Positions 46,600 to 58,730 of a stretch of 64,000 nt of DNA are shown in pieces. The stretch is from NCBI GenBank assembly GCA_035079385.1, contig JAVHKY010000027.1:1178001-1242000 (forward strand), given 5' to 3'. The stretch is from Aspidiotus rigidus (lineage: Eukaryota; Arthropoda; Insecta; Hemiptera; Diaspididae). A program made the translations under genes and the position numbers. The notes beneath the pieces were generated by a model that was given only the letters and a program-made list of their open reading frames with translations, did not search any database and was not told the DNA's origin. The stretch's first letter is position 1; each line of letters opens with the position of its first letter.

Positions 46600-48110
46600 T
46601 TAGGCCCTTTCAAGTTACGCAAATAAAGTTCAGACGAAATACAATTACGGTAGCATTTGTCCGACAATAGATTAGCAAATTCACGGCGTCTCTAATGTAG
46701 TACGATACAATAACATTTAATGTATGAAATTACGCGGTCTACCGCCATAAATTGATGCAAAATAATCACTTATCTCGTTATGAAATAGTATAATATAACT
46801 ACTGTTCTCTGGTATGTACGGCAAATTATCTTCTATATTTGTAGTTCAGCCCGAAACATGGCGCATGTGTTAAAAGCAAGTTATTCAGTTCCCGTCTCAT
46901 ACTCGAAAAGCCAAAATGAGAAAAAGTGATAGTGATACGCGGGGTTGTTAGGGCATCCTATAACAACCAAAGTAACAACCTTAAAACAATAATTTCCTCC
47001 TTTTAAATTTGCACATCGTCTCTAAGATTAACAAGACATAGAATAGAATCACTTATTTACTCTATCCACGTTCCGCGGTGCGACAATACGGTACCCTAGA
47101 TCTCCGTTCATCTGTGACGTCATCAGTTTCCAGGAATTGTCTAGGGCCTAGAATTTTCCTGATCTGCGTTCGACCTTGATCGTTATGCTACCTTGCATAG
47201 AAAAATTTGACAAGGCTAGATAAAGCAAGCAACACCAAATTAATTAGGTGACGGCGGGTTTCCCGCTGCTCATGCACTTCTGCAATAGCAACTAAGTTTG
47301 TTCCAACTGCTTTCAGTTAACAGGGTACGTCAATGCTTTTCACTATTGTGATTTTTGTACTAGGAAGCTGCAAAATCTTTCGCTCCCTTTAGGATGAACA
47401 TTCACGGCATATTTTGAAAATTTGATCTTCTAAAATCAATGTTTGGAATATTATTTAAAAATGAAGACTGTAGGTATTTTTAAGTTTTTTTTGTAACCAT
47501 TCCAATCATGGATGTCAATGAACAAGGTGTTAACTTCATAATATTGAAAATTTTATCTTGTATGCTCAACTCTGCACTGACAACGTGAATTAATTCCTTA
47601 GTAGAAATAAAATTAAGATCCCCTACCGGTTCCAAGAAATCTATGGTTTGTCTGACAATTCGAATGATATTTCATTTCGTATGCTAAACTGCTCTGCCGA
47701 AGAATCGTCAGAAGTTGAGGAATCCGAAAAACCCGCTTCCAGAAGATCAACTCTAGTATTTGAACAATTATTTTTCAATTTTCCCCCCAATGCTACCGTC
47801 TATACTTCGTGCGATGCTTGCTTTTCATCTTTTGTTCGGTATAAAATTCATCTGGTTAAACCGCCTTTCAGCATTGAAGATTGAATCTTCAGAAGAAAGA
47901 AGCGAGGAAGGGCACCCTCGTTCTCCTTGTGAAGTTCTAGTGGGTTCCTTCCTTCTTACTTTTCTCGAGTTTTATTTTAAGGCGTTTCAACTTCTCCTTA
48001 CTTCAAAGTTACAGAGACAAGTCTTCTTGTAGTCATGTTGATCTTTGATCAAAAATTGGTGAAAATGTTTCAATCAGCGAAAAAATTCTCGAAAAAAAAA
48101 AGAATTGACA
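46600..48110. other. No gene recognised; isolated TGACGTCA
   Basis: Exact TGACGTCA at 47115-47122 in a context resembling repeat D. The 78-codon frame at 47648-47884, with a Glu/Ser-rich N-terminal half (EESSEVEESEKPASRR), may be a piece of an unidentified element ORF. Confidence 0.3.
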
Positions 48111-48117
48111 TCATATC

Positions 48118-48285
48118 GTTGAATGTTAACTACAATATGCTCAAGTTGACGCGTCCGTCTTTGATGACGTCATCTTTTTCGGGAAAATATCTAGAGACTT
48201 GAAATATTTTTGAGTGCCGAGCTGTACTCGGGGAGGAACTTGGGAACAGGACTTGAGGATGACGTCATTTCGTCCACCTAAATTT
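48118..48285 (+). repeat. Dispersed repeat D, copy 2
   Basis: Near-identical to 33115-33200, then diverging. Two exact TGACGTCA palindromes at 48165-48172 and 48260-48267. Confidence 0.75.
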
Positions 48286-48954
48286 AAAGAATTTGACTGG
48301 CCTGACAAATTCACAAATACGTGAACGTTTTCGACCTAATAATCACTAGCAATAAATCGAAAAATGAGATGAAGGTACAGTTGAAATAAGTTGATACGTG
48401 AATCTACATGAAAAGATTAGTCAGATTACCATAAATTGCATCAGCGAGTATACATTGGGGAATATCTTCGTTTACTGTAGTGAAGTTTCATAGAAAATGA
48501 CCTTTTTTATTTCAATGTTCTCCAGGGCAATCCGTTTCCTAAAATTCTCTTTTCGGATACCCACTATTTTTTTGTTGAAATCATGTACAGACGCTAAGAT
48601 ATGGGCAACAAATGGAGAGGAGGACACTGAGTTCCTCCTTCCATCCTGTCCCTCATAAGCACGCAGCCTTTCATTCATAATGATTCATTGACTGGTGTCT
48701 ACACCTCTCTCCGCTTTAGGTTTCAAGAAAAAATTAAACAGTGATAATCTACTAAGCATACACAACAGGACCACTAGATTAATGTCCGCAAAAAAGTCAT
48801 ATCTCATATTCTAGACACTATAACCATTCACCACATCGGGCCAAGAAAAAGAAAAAGGATAAGAAAGGAAAATGCATCCGGCCTCTCTACCTCGGCACTC
48901 TCACCTCTAAAACCTGTCATTTACTAAATCCATTTAATTTTTGCCTCGCATTCC

Positions 48955-49110
48955 ATTCTATGAAACTTTCGAAGCTCAAAGATCCCGTCACAATGGAGAA
49001 CAAGAGCGGTGTTTATAGACTCTAGTGCAACGATTGCTCCACTATCTATATTGGATCAACCGATTGGAGGCTGAAAGAAAGAGTCTCTGCGTACAACCGG
49101 TTTGTTACTT
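48955..49110 (+). pseudogene. Penelope-like element 4, GIY-YIG fragment
   Basis: Reads MKLSKLKDPVTMENKSGVYR, L-stop, CNDCSTIYIGSTDWRLKERV. GVY and YIG correspond to the catalytic Tyr residues of GIY-YIG, and R-L-K-E-R holds the conserved Arg. An in-frame TAG breaks it. The sequence is distinct from copies 1-3 (STDWRLKERVSAY against GRQLQIRIAEHKK), suggesting another lineage. Only this domain remains. Confidence 0.75.
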
Positions 49111-49174
49111 TCGGATCTTTGCCTCTCCTCCTCTCCGTTTGCTACCCACGTATTGTAGCGTCTGGATTTGATTT

Positions 49175-49420
49175 CAACAAACCCTTAATGACTCCCCACA
49201 TAACAGATTTCCTATCAAGTCCGCCCCCACTGATATACATGGCTTTAAGGTCTCTACCGACTTTCCTGTTCTTCTTCTCTCTCGTCAGAACCACAGCCTC
49301 TCATTATCCTCTTATTTATAAAGCTGGAAGGTGAAAATCTTCCCAAGACCCAATGGATCAAAGTTCGAAATTTCTTCAAGTCTTATATCGTTGTTGCAGA
49401 AGTAATAATTTATTTTGGGA
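49175..49420 (+). repeat. Dispersed repeat E, copy 2
   Basis: Matches 33956-34175 in order, ending with the same GGTGAAAATCTTCCCAAGAC...CGAAATTTCTTCAAG block. Confidence 0.6.
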
Positions 49421-49424
49421 GAAG

Positions 49425-52400
49425 AGATTGCGCGATACAAAACATTCAACGGACTAAATGAACATTGTGTGAAACATGGCACAAAATCTGCTTACGTTTG
49501 CTAATATCACTGTTGGTCTAAATCATGATTCATGAAGGAAGGATGGGATGTATATTGAGGTTAGAGGTTGTCAGACTCCAACTTATTATAACGATTAAGT
49601 GAAAGCAGTAAGAAAAAAACAATTGGGGTGGGGTTCGGGGTGGAGGGAGAGAAGGGAGAGGTTGTGGTAAGTGGACCCCACAGATGAAACATTCAATTCT
49701 GAATAATTCACACATTTATAAATTTCCTTCTATTAACGATAGTTCTCGCTACAAAGACAAATAATCAGATTTGATGTATTTTCGGAACACATTTTTCAAA
49801 TTCACGCCACAGGGTTTTTTTTTAATGACTTTTTCATAATACATAAAAATTTAGACAAGTCCTAAAGAAAAAATGTTTCTTATAAAAAAGAAGACACACG
49901 CCAATTTAAGAAAGAGGGTGGTTCCAGCGATGATAAGGCGCTGGAAAAATAGCACCCAAGCCTAATTCGTTCTAAATACATTCTAGATTGAGAATCAGTC
50001 ATCAAAATGCTAATTTTAACACGCCAATCGCGTAGAAAATTTGACAATACTAAAATAGCAAGTCATCAAGAACGCAAACAAACTGCTCCGTAGTTTGTTA
50101 GAGTAAAGAGAACGAAGAATGCCTTGACACCAGTCAGACTCTATCAGAACATAGACCAAGAACGAAACAAGTACGAAAATCAGATTGAGGGGTGGTTAAT
50201 AATTGAAAATTGAAGTGAAAATTCATCAATTCAAGACGAAAAATTCACATCCTTGTTTCACTACAAACATTTATTTTTATCACGAGAAGTTTTTTCAAGG
50301 GGGGTGGGAATCAGAATCACATATTTCTAACCCAGTTCGTTTACAGTTTGCCCTTTAGTTTCAAAAAATCAATTAAAGAGAAACAAAAGTCCACACCGAT
50401 AGTCAGTGAAAATTTGGACCTAGATGAGTCCACTGACGTACCGAACTCCAGACATACTTGCAATTTTTGTCACGGTAGGAAATGTATTAGAATTCTCGAC
50501 TGTATTTACTCCTACTTGTATTTATAAACATATGGGTTGCGTATAGTACATACATTTTATCGCATTAATAAATCACCGAACGGTCGATCACCGCGAACGC
50601 CGACGGTGAGTGCGGAGTGCGGAGTGCGACTCGCGTGAATTTTGTTGCGTGACTGACCTTTTAAATGTTTCTTGTTGCAGGAAGACCGACCATAAGAGTC
50701 AGCGACGTAAAAATACAGTATTAATTTTTATAGCGCAAACAAACGCGAAGTATTGATAGCATTACTTTATACATTACAACATTCAAGAACTGAATAAGAT
50801 TTCGATAGCGGTGTGGGGTCGTGTATTACGAATAATGCAATTTTAACGAGCTGGAAAAACCTGCAACGAAGAGCCACGAAAAGAAAAATGTGTCAGAGGA
50901 TACGTATAATTAAATACTTCAATGAGTGGTTCCGAAGCGAACTTCATAATTGTTTCTAACGATAATTATCAATTTCTTCGGTTTCATTCTGTTAGGCAAG
51001 AGTAGCACTGATGACACAACTGCTTTCATTCAAAATATCTTCGTCACTAGAGAGATCAAACTTGACGAATTTAGGACACATAATTCGAATGTTTCAGGGA
51101 ATATCATCTCAATACTCATAAAAAGTCTGCCCACGTTCAATTTTTCACAAGAAAAAATATCTTCAATAAAGTCAAGATCAAAATCAACGAACGCTTCTTA
51201 ATCTAAAGTGAGCCTGACTAAATTCGAAAAAGTCTAAAAATTGATTTCAGAGCCTAGATGAAATAGGTACTAGAGGCTTATAATGAGATATTGTTAATAC
51301 ACTTTCTGAAGAAAACTCGTGATTCTTCGAGGGTTTATCGAAAATTGTCACTCGATATCTACTACATTTGTCTACTTTGAGAATTTTCAGCCAGAACCAG
51401 TTGTATAAATAACTATTCTCTAGTCGCAAATAGGCCTAGCCTGTGTACGTAGTAATATTGCGAAAAGGGAGGAAATAATGAATAATAATATGGTGACGGT
51501 GATAAATCGATACTCTGAGACGTACTACAAAAAATGTTGTCCAAGAACTGTAACCACAAATAAAGCTGTGCCAAGTTATTTGACATATCAGGGAACTGAA
51601 GGTCGGCTGTATTAGCAGATAGACGTACACTTCGATTCTGTGACTTGGTACAAGCTCTGTAATCGTGATTTCACAATAAAAATAGGTACCTAACTAGAAA
51701 AGACGTCGGTAAAATCTTTCGAATGGAAAAGATTAGCTTTTAAAAAGAACTTGTCATGAATGATGGATACGTGCTTTGAGATTCCAAGATGGGTGACATT
51801 GTCCATTCTTTGGTTTTTTCCGACTCCACCGTAAATCGTACAGACACACTGAAAGGATTTTTCATTCGATTCCGATCAATTCCGGTGATGGGCTGAGTAA
51901 GTATAGGGAAAGAAGGAGTTTAAGAAATTTTTTCTGTTCCACAATTATAAATCCCACAGAGCAGTTGTCCTGCGCTCTTCAAATGATTCATTTATCAAAC
52001 CCGTGAGTATTTTTCAAATCTCACGAACGAGAGATTTTGGATGACGGATATTTTTTCAAAAAAACTTCCTAAAACACAGACATCTTCTTTGAACAACAAG
52101 TCTTGACAAAATTCTGTACCAAAATCAAAATGCGACGGGCAAATAGGATTTGCAATTAACATGTTTCAGGTATAGTACCACCCTACATAAAACTCAAAAT
52201 TCAGTCAAAAGAAGCGCTATCTGTTTCAGGTGAAGTGTAATCATAGTCACTACTGACCTGGGGACAGATTCACTCATGTACCGACTGTGACGGATCAACC
52301 GTACATTCTCGGATATCTCTGAATGGATTCAAGCAGACTTTACCTTGCGATAATGATTGTTTGATGAGAAGTCAGTATTAAATATTGGGTCAAAAATTAA

Positions 52401-53760
52401 GAAAATGATCTCGACCGTTCTTGTGTATCGACCGTCCTTTGCACCAGAGTTTCAAAGTAAGTATTCAGAAGTAAAACTAAGACATCGAACACGCATTCCA
52501 GGATGAACGATTATCGCGGTCGCCCATAAAAAATAGCCTTAGGAATCTTTGTCGAAGCGAGCGACAATGTTTGCGATTACGCGGAAATGACGGCAATTAG
52601 TCGGTCTTTGTACCGCCACCGCGGCACGTCGCGTTGACACAGCGTAAAATGAGCGAGTATCAAGAAATTAGACGATTCTCAAAGAAATTGAAGTTTTTTC
52701 CTTTCAGGATTAACTACTTGTCCACTTTGGCTGGTCATAATGATGCAGATGACTGCGAACGTAATATAATGGGTATACGTGAATAAAAGAACGACAATCA
52801 GTCGGTAATTAAGCTTACTCGTTTTGAGCTGGCGATGGCGCATTCTTCGCTGCTTCTCTTCTTCGACACGTAAATTTACGACTTTTACGTCGAACGAGAA
52901 TTTACGAGCGAAAACAATACCTTAATGGTATACAATCGAGTGTAGGAACGTGCATAATTTAGCGTATAAAAAGAAAACTACCGCAACATTGGAATTGTAG
53001 TCGTCGACCGCTGTACAAAACTATACAAGATAATCGCGTACAATGTCGGTATTATACATAGGTATTTTCTAAAGCCCGTTACGTAAATATTTTAACACAC
53101 GACACCTGGTATAGAGATGAAATTCACGTTACGAGTATTTAAATCTACGCGACAGCTGTAGATATTACGCGTACACGACGCGACGATTTTCGAACGAGAG
53201 CCACGCAAAAATATGAAAATATGGGCGACGACATGACTTAGTTTACTTTTTCGCTCTCGAGTTTCACCCAAGATTGATAAGCTAAGCTTTTGCAGGTAAA
53301 TATGAAATACACCCAATTAGCCGACAAAGTATAGGAAGGCTGAATCGATAGACGAAGACGCTCACGCTTAACTATGGTGATCAATTAAAAGTTTTCTCTC
53401 GTAGGCTCGTCTGAAAATTTTCCGCACTTCCCATCTCAGACTCTAACATGCGTGCAGGCGACGGTTTCACATAGAGCCGGCTCACGGTACTCCTCATACC
53501 AAGCATTTTTCTTCTCTTATTTCGATATGTGCTCGATGAAGTGTATTCATTAGAATAGGCGAGCTTTATTGATTAAGTAAATAGGCAGTAAAGCTGAAAT
53601 AATATGTTCGACGTCACCGTTATCTAATCATTATTTATCATTTCGTACCCATCCGCAACAGGCTCTCGTAATTAAAAACCTATTCTAAAGAATTCTGAAA
53701 TACTTTTCAATTGTCCTAAAGGGTCACCAATAAAAATTTTGTCCGTTCTAATTCGTCATA
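49425..53760. other. Unique-looking DNA with one candidate short intron
   Basis: No recognised domain or repeat. At 50606-50680 a 75-base interval has a strong donor (ACG|GTGAGT), a branch-like CTGAC, and a strong acceptor (TTCTTGTTGCAG|GA), typical of short insect introns. Flanking sequence has no long ORF, so it could join untranslated or non-coding exons. Confidence 0.3.
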
Positions 53761-53764
53761 CGGT

Positions 53765-53968
53765 ATGTACGGTCGCTCGCTCTATAGTATTTTCCTCCTT
53801 TTTACGACAATATTAATGGTAATTTGCGCCAAGGCAATCTGTACGAACGATTTCTGCGACCTTGAACCGGTTGCAAATGTATCGTATATTTGTAGGTCTA
53901 GTTCACGGTGCATTCGAAAAGAGCCACGTTTATTTACGAACTCACCGAACCAGAAAAAGAAAGAGTAG
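53765..53968 (+). CDS. Possible exon of a small secreted protein
   Basis: 67 codons. The first ~24 residues (MYGRSLYSIFLLFTTILMVI..) make a convincing signal peptide with an AKA-like cleavage context, followed by ICTNDFCDLEPVANVSYICR. Four cysteines in about 25 residues would suit a disulfide-rich secreted peptide. A GTATCG at ~53878 could be a splice donor. No family is recognised and the ATG context is weak. Confidence 0.3.
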   Translation: MYGRSLYSIFLLFTTILMVICAKAICTNDFCDLEPVANVSYICRSSSRCIRKEPRLFTNSPNQKKKE

Positions 53969-54114
53969 ATAAGGAGAAAGAGAAACACGCGTATTGTTTG
54001 ACACTGAACTCGAGTTACGTAATGAAATTAATAGAGACACCCCGTATTTTCAAACAGGATAAACTGCACGCAGCAATAATGCGGTATAATTGTGCGTCTC
54101 TGTTAGAATGATGT

Positions 54115-54750
54115 GCTGCCATGGGTACACGAATAGACAGCAACTTGCGTATACTGCAGTATAATTATATAGTCACTCTAATTGTGTACAATCGAACGAA
54201 ACTTTCGTCATTTCCTTGCTCTGAATCATGTGCTTCACGTCACTAATACGGCGGCGTGACGTAACTCATTATTGACTCGATGTGATTAGCCAGAGAAAAC
54301 AGTGCACTGCTGTAAGATTCAGTTTCCTTATACTCCATTAATTGATTTATCATTTACTGGAGTGCATAGCTTTCTGGTAAGATAATCTGCATATCCAACA
54401 TCCTAGCGTCAATCAAATACTACTATTAGTTCTACTCCCATAAATACTCTTCTCCATAACCTTATGGAAGAATACATGGCGAAAAAAAAAAAGAAAACGT
54501 CCTCTAAACATCTTTGGTCCTCATTTTCTTCAATTAATCAAGTAATTTGTTCATCTTCCTCCTTTCACCGATAAAAACCTCGTACAACTTGAATAAATCT
54601 GCACCATATGGTCAAATTACAGCAAAAAATAGCTTCCGCGCGATCGGCGTTTTAAAAGTAATTTAGAGCAAATTTGGAAAGGTTGTTCCAAAACTACATC
54701 AAATTTTGATTACCTACTTGTTCTGGGAGCAAAAACTATCGACAACACAC
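54115..54750. other. No gene recognised
   Basis: Nothing identified between the candidate exon and repeat X. Confidence 0.3.
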
Positions 54751-54754
54751 AAGA

Positions 54755-55446
54755 ACAAATTTCAAACTTTTGGAATGAATATAAACTAGCGAAAGTATTT
54801 CCAGAAATATTTTTTACGCTGAACACGATACCGTTTGCCGTTTTTTGCCATCTCCTGTAGGTTTCTTACAAATTGCGTTCCAATGCTTGAAAATTACTTC
54901 CAACTGATACTTTTCAAATACTGTATCGTATCATTACAAACCGCAAGATATAGAAAGAAGTGTACAGAAATGTTGCTCATACTTTCCTTCAGAACACATG
55001 ATATTTTCTTTTGATTAGCTCTCATGGTAATAGCATTCTACTTATTTATCTGAGAGTCATTTCATGATCAGGAGAAATTCATGCGGGTCATCCTGGTCAC
55101 ACTGATTCACGCATACGCGCACTTACACGTTACTCACGCAGCCCAGTCAAGCAATCTAAGTTCCCATCATTGATATCAATGTTCCCACTTTACAATACAT
55201 GTGGAGGAATGGAGGCAATTCCAGATGTATTTCACTTACAAATGGGTTTAAGACAAGGGAATAGTTAGGAATACTATATTACGTTTATTTTTCATTTTGC
55301 ATCAGTCCGCAGAGGTCTAGAAATCACCACAATGAAAAACCAAGAAATTTGAGCGAGAATGGATTGTCTTTCAAGTTGAACTTTGAAGTGGAAAAAGTTG
55401 ATAAATAAAAAGCGATAATAATCCTTCAATTTGCATTCAATTTGCT
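54755..55446 (+). repeat. Dispersed repeat X, copy 3 (fullest)
   Basis: Joins the upstream part (matching 41248-41540 inverted), the start of the signal-peptide ORF at 55079 (MRVILVTLIHAYAH, soon interrupted), and the downstream part shared with 30395-30660. It shows that these pieces belong to one family. It runs straight into GTCGA repeat copy 3. Confidence 0.75.
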
Positions 55447-56430
55447 ATCGACCTAAAATCTATTGTTCTGTTGCGTCGATTTCAAGTCTATGAGTTCTCT
55501 GGTAATCTTAAAGAGCTCGAGACAACCACCTTGTTTGTATCCTACTTTTTAGCTGATGGCTTCTCTACTGACTGTATTTTTAGTAAACAAAAACTCGACG
55601 GCGTGGCTAGCGGCTTCGTGTGATTTTTCTTTCATAATTGACACCGAGCTACTAGCCGCGCCCTCGAGTGTTTGTTTACTAAAAATAATAGTCAATGGAG
55701 AAGTCATCAGCTAAAAAGTAAGTTACAAACAAAATGGATGTCCAATTTACCTGCTCTCGAGCTCCCTAGTAATCTACGCTACTCAACTTCAAATTTACTT
55801 TCAGATCGACGTCGATCTGAAATCAATTTCGAGACGGATTCTTCAAACTCTTTATAGAATTTAAACCGACTGCTCTGACGCGTCGGATAAAAGTCGATTT
55901 TTGGTTTCTTGGAAATGTATGCTGGCCGACTTCAAATCAACCTCAAATTGACGTTGATCCAAAGCCAATGTACACATACAAGTACAGTCAGCATTCCGTA
56001 TGATTTGTGACTTCGCTACTCGCAGATAGAATAAGTAAGTTGTCAAAAAAAAAAAAATTATTTTTGATCAGGGCAGCAGTGGTCAAATAATGTTGATGCC
56101 GATCATCTAATACCAAATGTCGACTCATTTTCGACCTTGATTATGAAACCCTATCAAATTGTGCGCTTGAAGTCGACGTGGATTGCATGTCTTCCGCCGA
56201 TTGATGATGTATAATCGACCCAAAACCGATTTCGATTTTTAGTAGATATCAGTCTCTAATACGGGATGACCCTCGCGACGTCGACTCGATGCCAAGAAGA
56301 AGCGGTCATTTTAAGTCGACTTCCAGTCATTTTGGATCGATTTGCATTCGATGTTGGGTAGAACTAATTCGACCCAAAATTGACATTGATTCTGAGTCGA
56401 CTATTGGTTGAAAAAGTGAATCGTTTTGGA
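55447..56430 (+). repeat. GTCGA-rich repeat, copy 3, with a nested foldback
   Basis: Aligns in order with 5615-6590 (see that entry), in the same orientation. It is interrupted around 55499-55783 by an inverted repeat. Confidence 0.7.
55499..55783. mobile_element. Foldback element in GTCGA copy 3
   Basis: The central arms 55531-55620 and about 55640-55733 pair well (TTGTTTGTA..., TTTTTAGCTGATG, TAGTAAACAAA.ACTCGA, GGCTAGC). Weaker pairing continues outward to GAGCTCGAG near 55514 and CTCGAGCTC near 55763. No ORF and no clear target duplication. Probably a small foldback or MITE nested in the repeat. Confidence 0.65.
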
Positions 56431-57605
56431 GTCGACATGGCTTATCGAGAAATGTCCATTGTTCGCACAGTCCAAAATTTTCACATTTTTTCCCATTTTT
56501 TGACCTGAGGACTAGAAAAAATTTCAACCTCGAAGTTACGTACAAATGGAATATAATTTGAAGTATGACACTTTTTGGAGTTATAGCTGATGTGAATGGA
56601 GGCGCTCACCAATAACGTCCCATGAGCCAAATTCTTCAAGAATAGTATGCAATCTGTTTGCTGTATTTCCTTCGTCCTTGGTTTACTTTCGTTTAACCCC
56701 ATAAAAAGAAAGTAACCTTTTCGAAATTGATCAATATTCAAAGAATAAGCCACAAATAAGGAACCTGAGGTATTGAGGTTCTTCGCAAGGTTGGAAATGA
56801 ATCTTCAGTTTTTTATTCACTCCTTGTATCTCGAAGATTGATCAATTTGTGAAACTTTATTATTTCTTACTGGAAATTGCGTGTAAAACAAAAGTAAAAT
56901 ATATAGAATGAAGGAAATTCAGCAAACATATTGCATACTTTTTCCCAACATTTTTCACTGTCGAATCCTATGATGAGTTTAATAATTTTGACCTGCTTTA
57001 AGGAAGTCTGATTCTGAGGTCTGCCATCAAAGTTCAAAAGACTGGTCAGCTTTCAGCCCTTTCCTTGTTCCATGGACGGACTCTGCCGACCTCTTTGATT
57101 AGCCTTCAGAACCATTCCTCAAAATTTTCCTGACGTAGTCTAGCCAGTTTGAGACAAAAAATATGATTTTTATTTTTTGTAACGTATTACTTTTCTCTAT
57201 CTCTACCTCTATCTCATTTTTTTTTTTTGTTTTTTGCCCTACCAAAGCTTGTCTGAAAGTTAAAATATTTTGAAGTATATCGTAGAGAGAAAGAGAGAGA
57301 GATTCAACTCCAAATTAAGACTTTGAACCATGAACAAATATAATTAGCAGGATTTCTTTAATCGAGCACTCGAACTTCAATTGCGTAAAGATAAAAGTTT
57401 TCAAAAGAAATAGCAAATATTTACTCATCAAAAGCTGTATACTCGGCAGCGGAGTCAATATTCATTAATTTTCCATCAGAAACGACATCAAAATTACTCA
57501 CCTGCAACAACAAAAAAAGAAGATATAATAATAGATCATTACCGTACAAAGATAAATAAGAGACTTTGCTCTCAGATTTTTCAACAAAATTGATTCCGGA
57601 GGGCA
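56431..57605. other. No gene recognised
   Basis: AT-rich DNA. Nothing identified. Confidence 0.3.
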
Positions 57606-57613
57606 ATATTTTA

Positions 57614-58722
57614 GGATGTGTCTATTTGCAGGTACTGTACCTACGCGTAAAACGCTATTTGCAGGTACTAATTATTTTATTTAAAAAATTGTATAACATA
57701 AAATTTTTGAGTCAGTAAGAACGAAATAGACTACAATATTGAAAAAAATACGAAATTAAACATTTGATATTACAAAATTAATTTTTCCTTCTGTGGCTTC
57801 GCCGAAGAGGTAATGAAGGGGGAGCGCTAACTACATCTTCTGTGGGGCAAACTTTACGTCTTTTTGGTGGAAGTATTGTGGAATCATGGGTGTTCTTGCG
57901 TTTTTCTGCTTGTCGGTCGCTCTGGGATTTATTGAAAGTGCATAACTGGCTCGCCACACGCTTTGGCCTCCCCCTTGCTTTAACTTTCTCCCTGTACTTC
58001 AAGATGCCTGAACTTGATTGGGGTTGTTCTTCAGGCATTGCAACATCTCCTGTTGACCCACTTGATGACTCCTTCAGAGAAGTTTCCGGAGGAGATTTTG
58101 CTTTCATTTCCAAGATGGACTGCGAAAAAAAACTAGCAATGCTCGTACCCGACCTGATGACGCCTCCAATATCTTTTAATGCCTTAAGGTAGGTCATGAA
58201 TTGTTCGGTCCAATGGTCAGATGTAAGACTAGCAATGGTCAAAACAGTAGGCAAGACCGTATTATATTTGACTGTTTTACTCAGAATTTCAACGTCTAAA
58301 GGGTCTTCATCCATGAAATCATCTACAACATCGTCGATGCACTCATTTTCTATGTCACAGGGGGATGATGTTTCAAGGTTCTCGTTGTTTCGCTTATGAT
58401 AACGGGGGTGGAATAGAAGAAGATCAAAAATTGAAGATAATGAGCCCTTCTCAACCACAATACTTCCACCAAAAAGACTCAAACTTTGCCCCACAGAAGA
58501 TGTTGTTAGCGCTCCCCCTTCATTACCTCTTCGGCGAAGCCACAGAAGGAAAAATTAATTTTGTAATATCAAATGTTTAATTTCGTATTTTTTTCAATAT
58601 TGTAGTCTATTTCGTTCTTACTGACTCAAAAATTTTATGTTATACAATTTTTTAAATAAAATAATTAGTACCTGCAAATAGCGTTTTACGCGTAGGTACA
58701 GTACCTGCAAATAGACACATCC
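57614..58722. mobile_element. 1,109-bp DNA transposon with 268-bp inverted arms
   Basis: The ends GGATGTGTCTATTTGCAGGT and its inverse open arms 57614-57881 and 58455-58722, identical by eye except for a few bases near the inner edge. Both flanks are ATATTTTA (57606-57613 and 58723-58730), an exact 8-bp target duplication. An 8-bp duplication fits hAT, P-like or Merlin elements; the GGATG terminus is not typical hAT, so I leave the superfamily open. The repeated GCAAATAGC/GCAGGTAC motif near each end may be a transposase-binding site. Exact arms and duplication suggest a recent insertion. Confidence 0.92.
57778..58494 (-). CDS. 238-aa nuclear-type protein within the DNA transposon
   Basis: Begins in one inverted arm (ATG 58494-58492) and stops in the other. 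N-terminal MGQSLSLFGGSIVVEKGS comes from the right arm. The middle has an acidic stretch (DDVVDDFMDEDPLDVEI) and a Ser/Pro-rich linker. The C-terminus is basic with ARGRPKR (AT-hook-like), ILPPKRRKV (nuclear-localisation-like) and LRRSHRRKN. GRPK-plus-basic tails are common at transposase C-termini, so this is probably the 3' end of a lost transposase gene trapped between duplicated ends. No catalytic domain is visible. The length without a stop is well above chance. Confidence 0.6.
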   Translation of the reverse strand: MGQSLSLFGGSIVVEKGSLSSIFDLLLFHPRYHKRNNENLETSSPCDIENECIDDVVDDFMDEDPLDVEILSKTVKYNTVLPTVLTIASLTSDHWTEQFMTYLKALKDIGGVIRSGTSIASFFSQSILEMKAKSPPETSLKESSSGSTGDVAMPEEQPQSSSGILKYREKVKARGRPKRVASQLCTFNKSQSDRQAEKRKNTHDSTILPPKRRKVCPTEDVVSAPPSLPLRRSHRRKN

Positions 58723-58730
58723 ATATTTTA

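Noticed and set aside
57842..58192. Plus-strand 116-codon ORF inside the foldback transposon
   Set aside because: Its start is the same arm sequence that begins the longer minus-strand ORF; the rest is the antisense of that ORF, which has the better-looking product.
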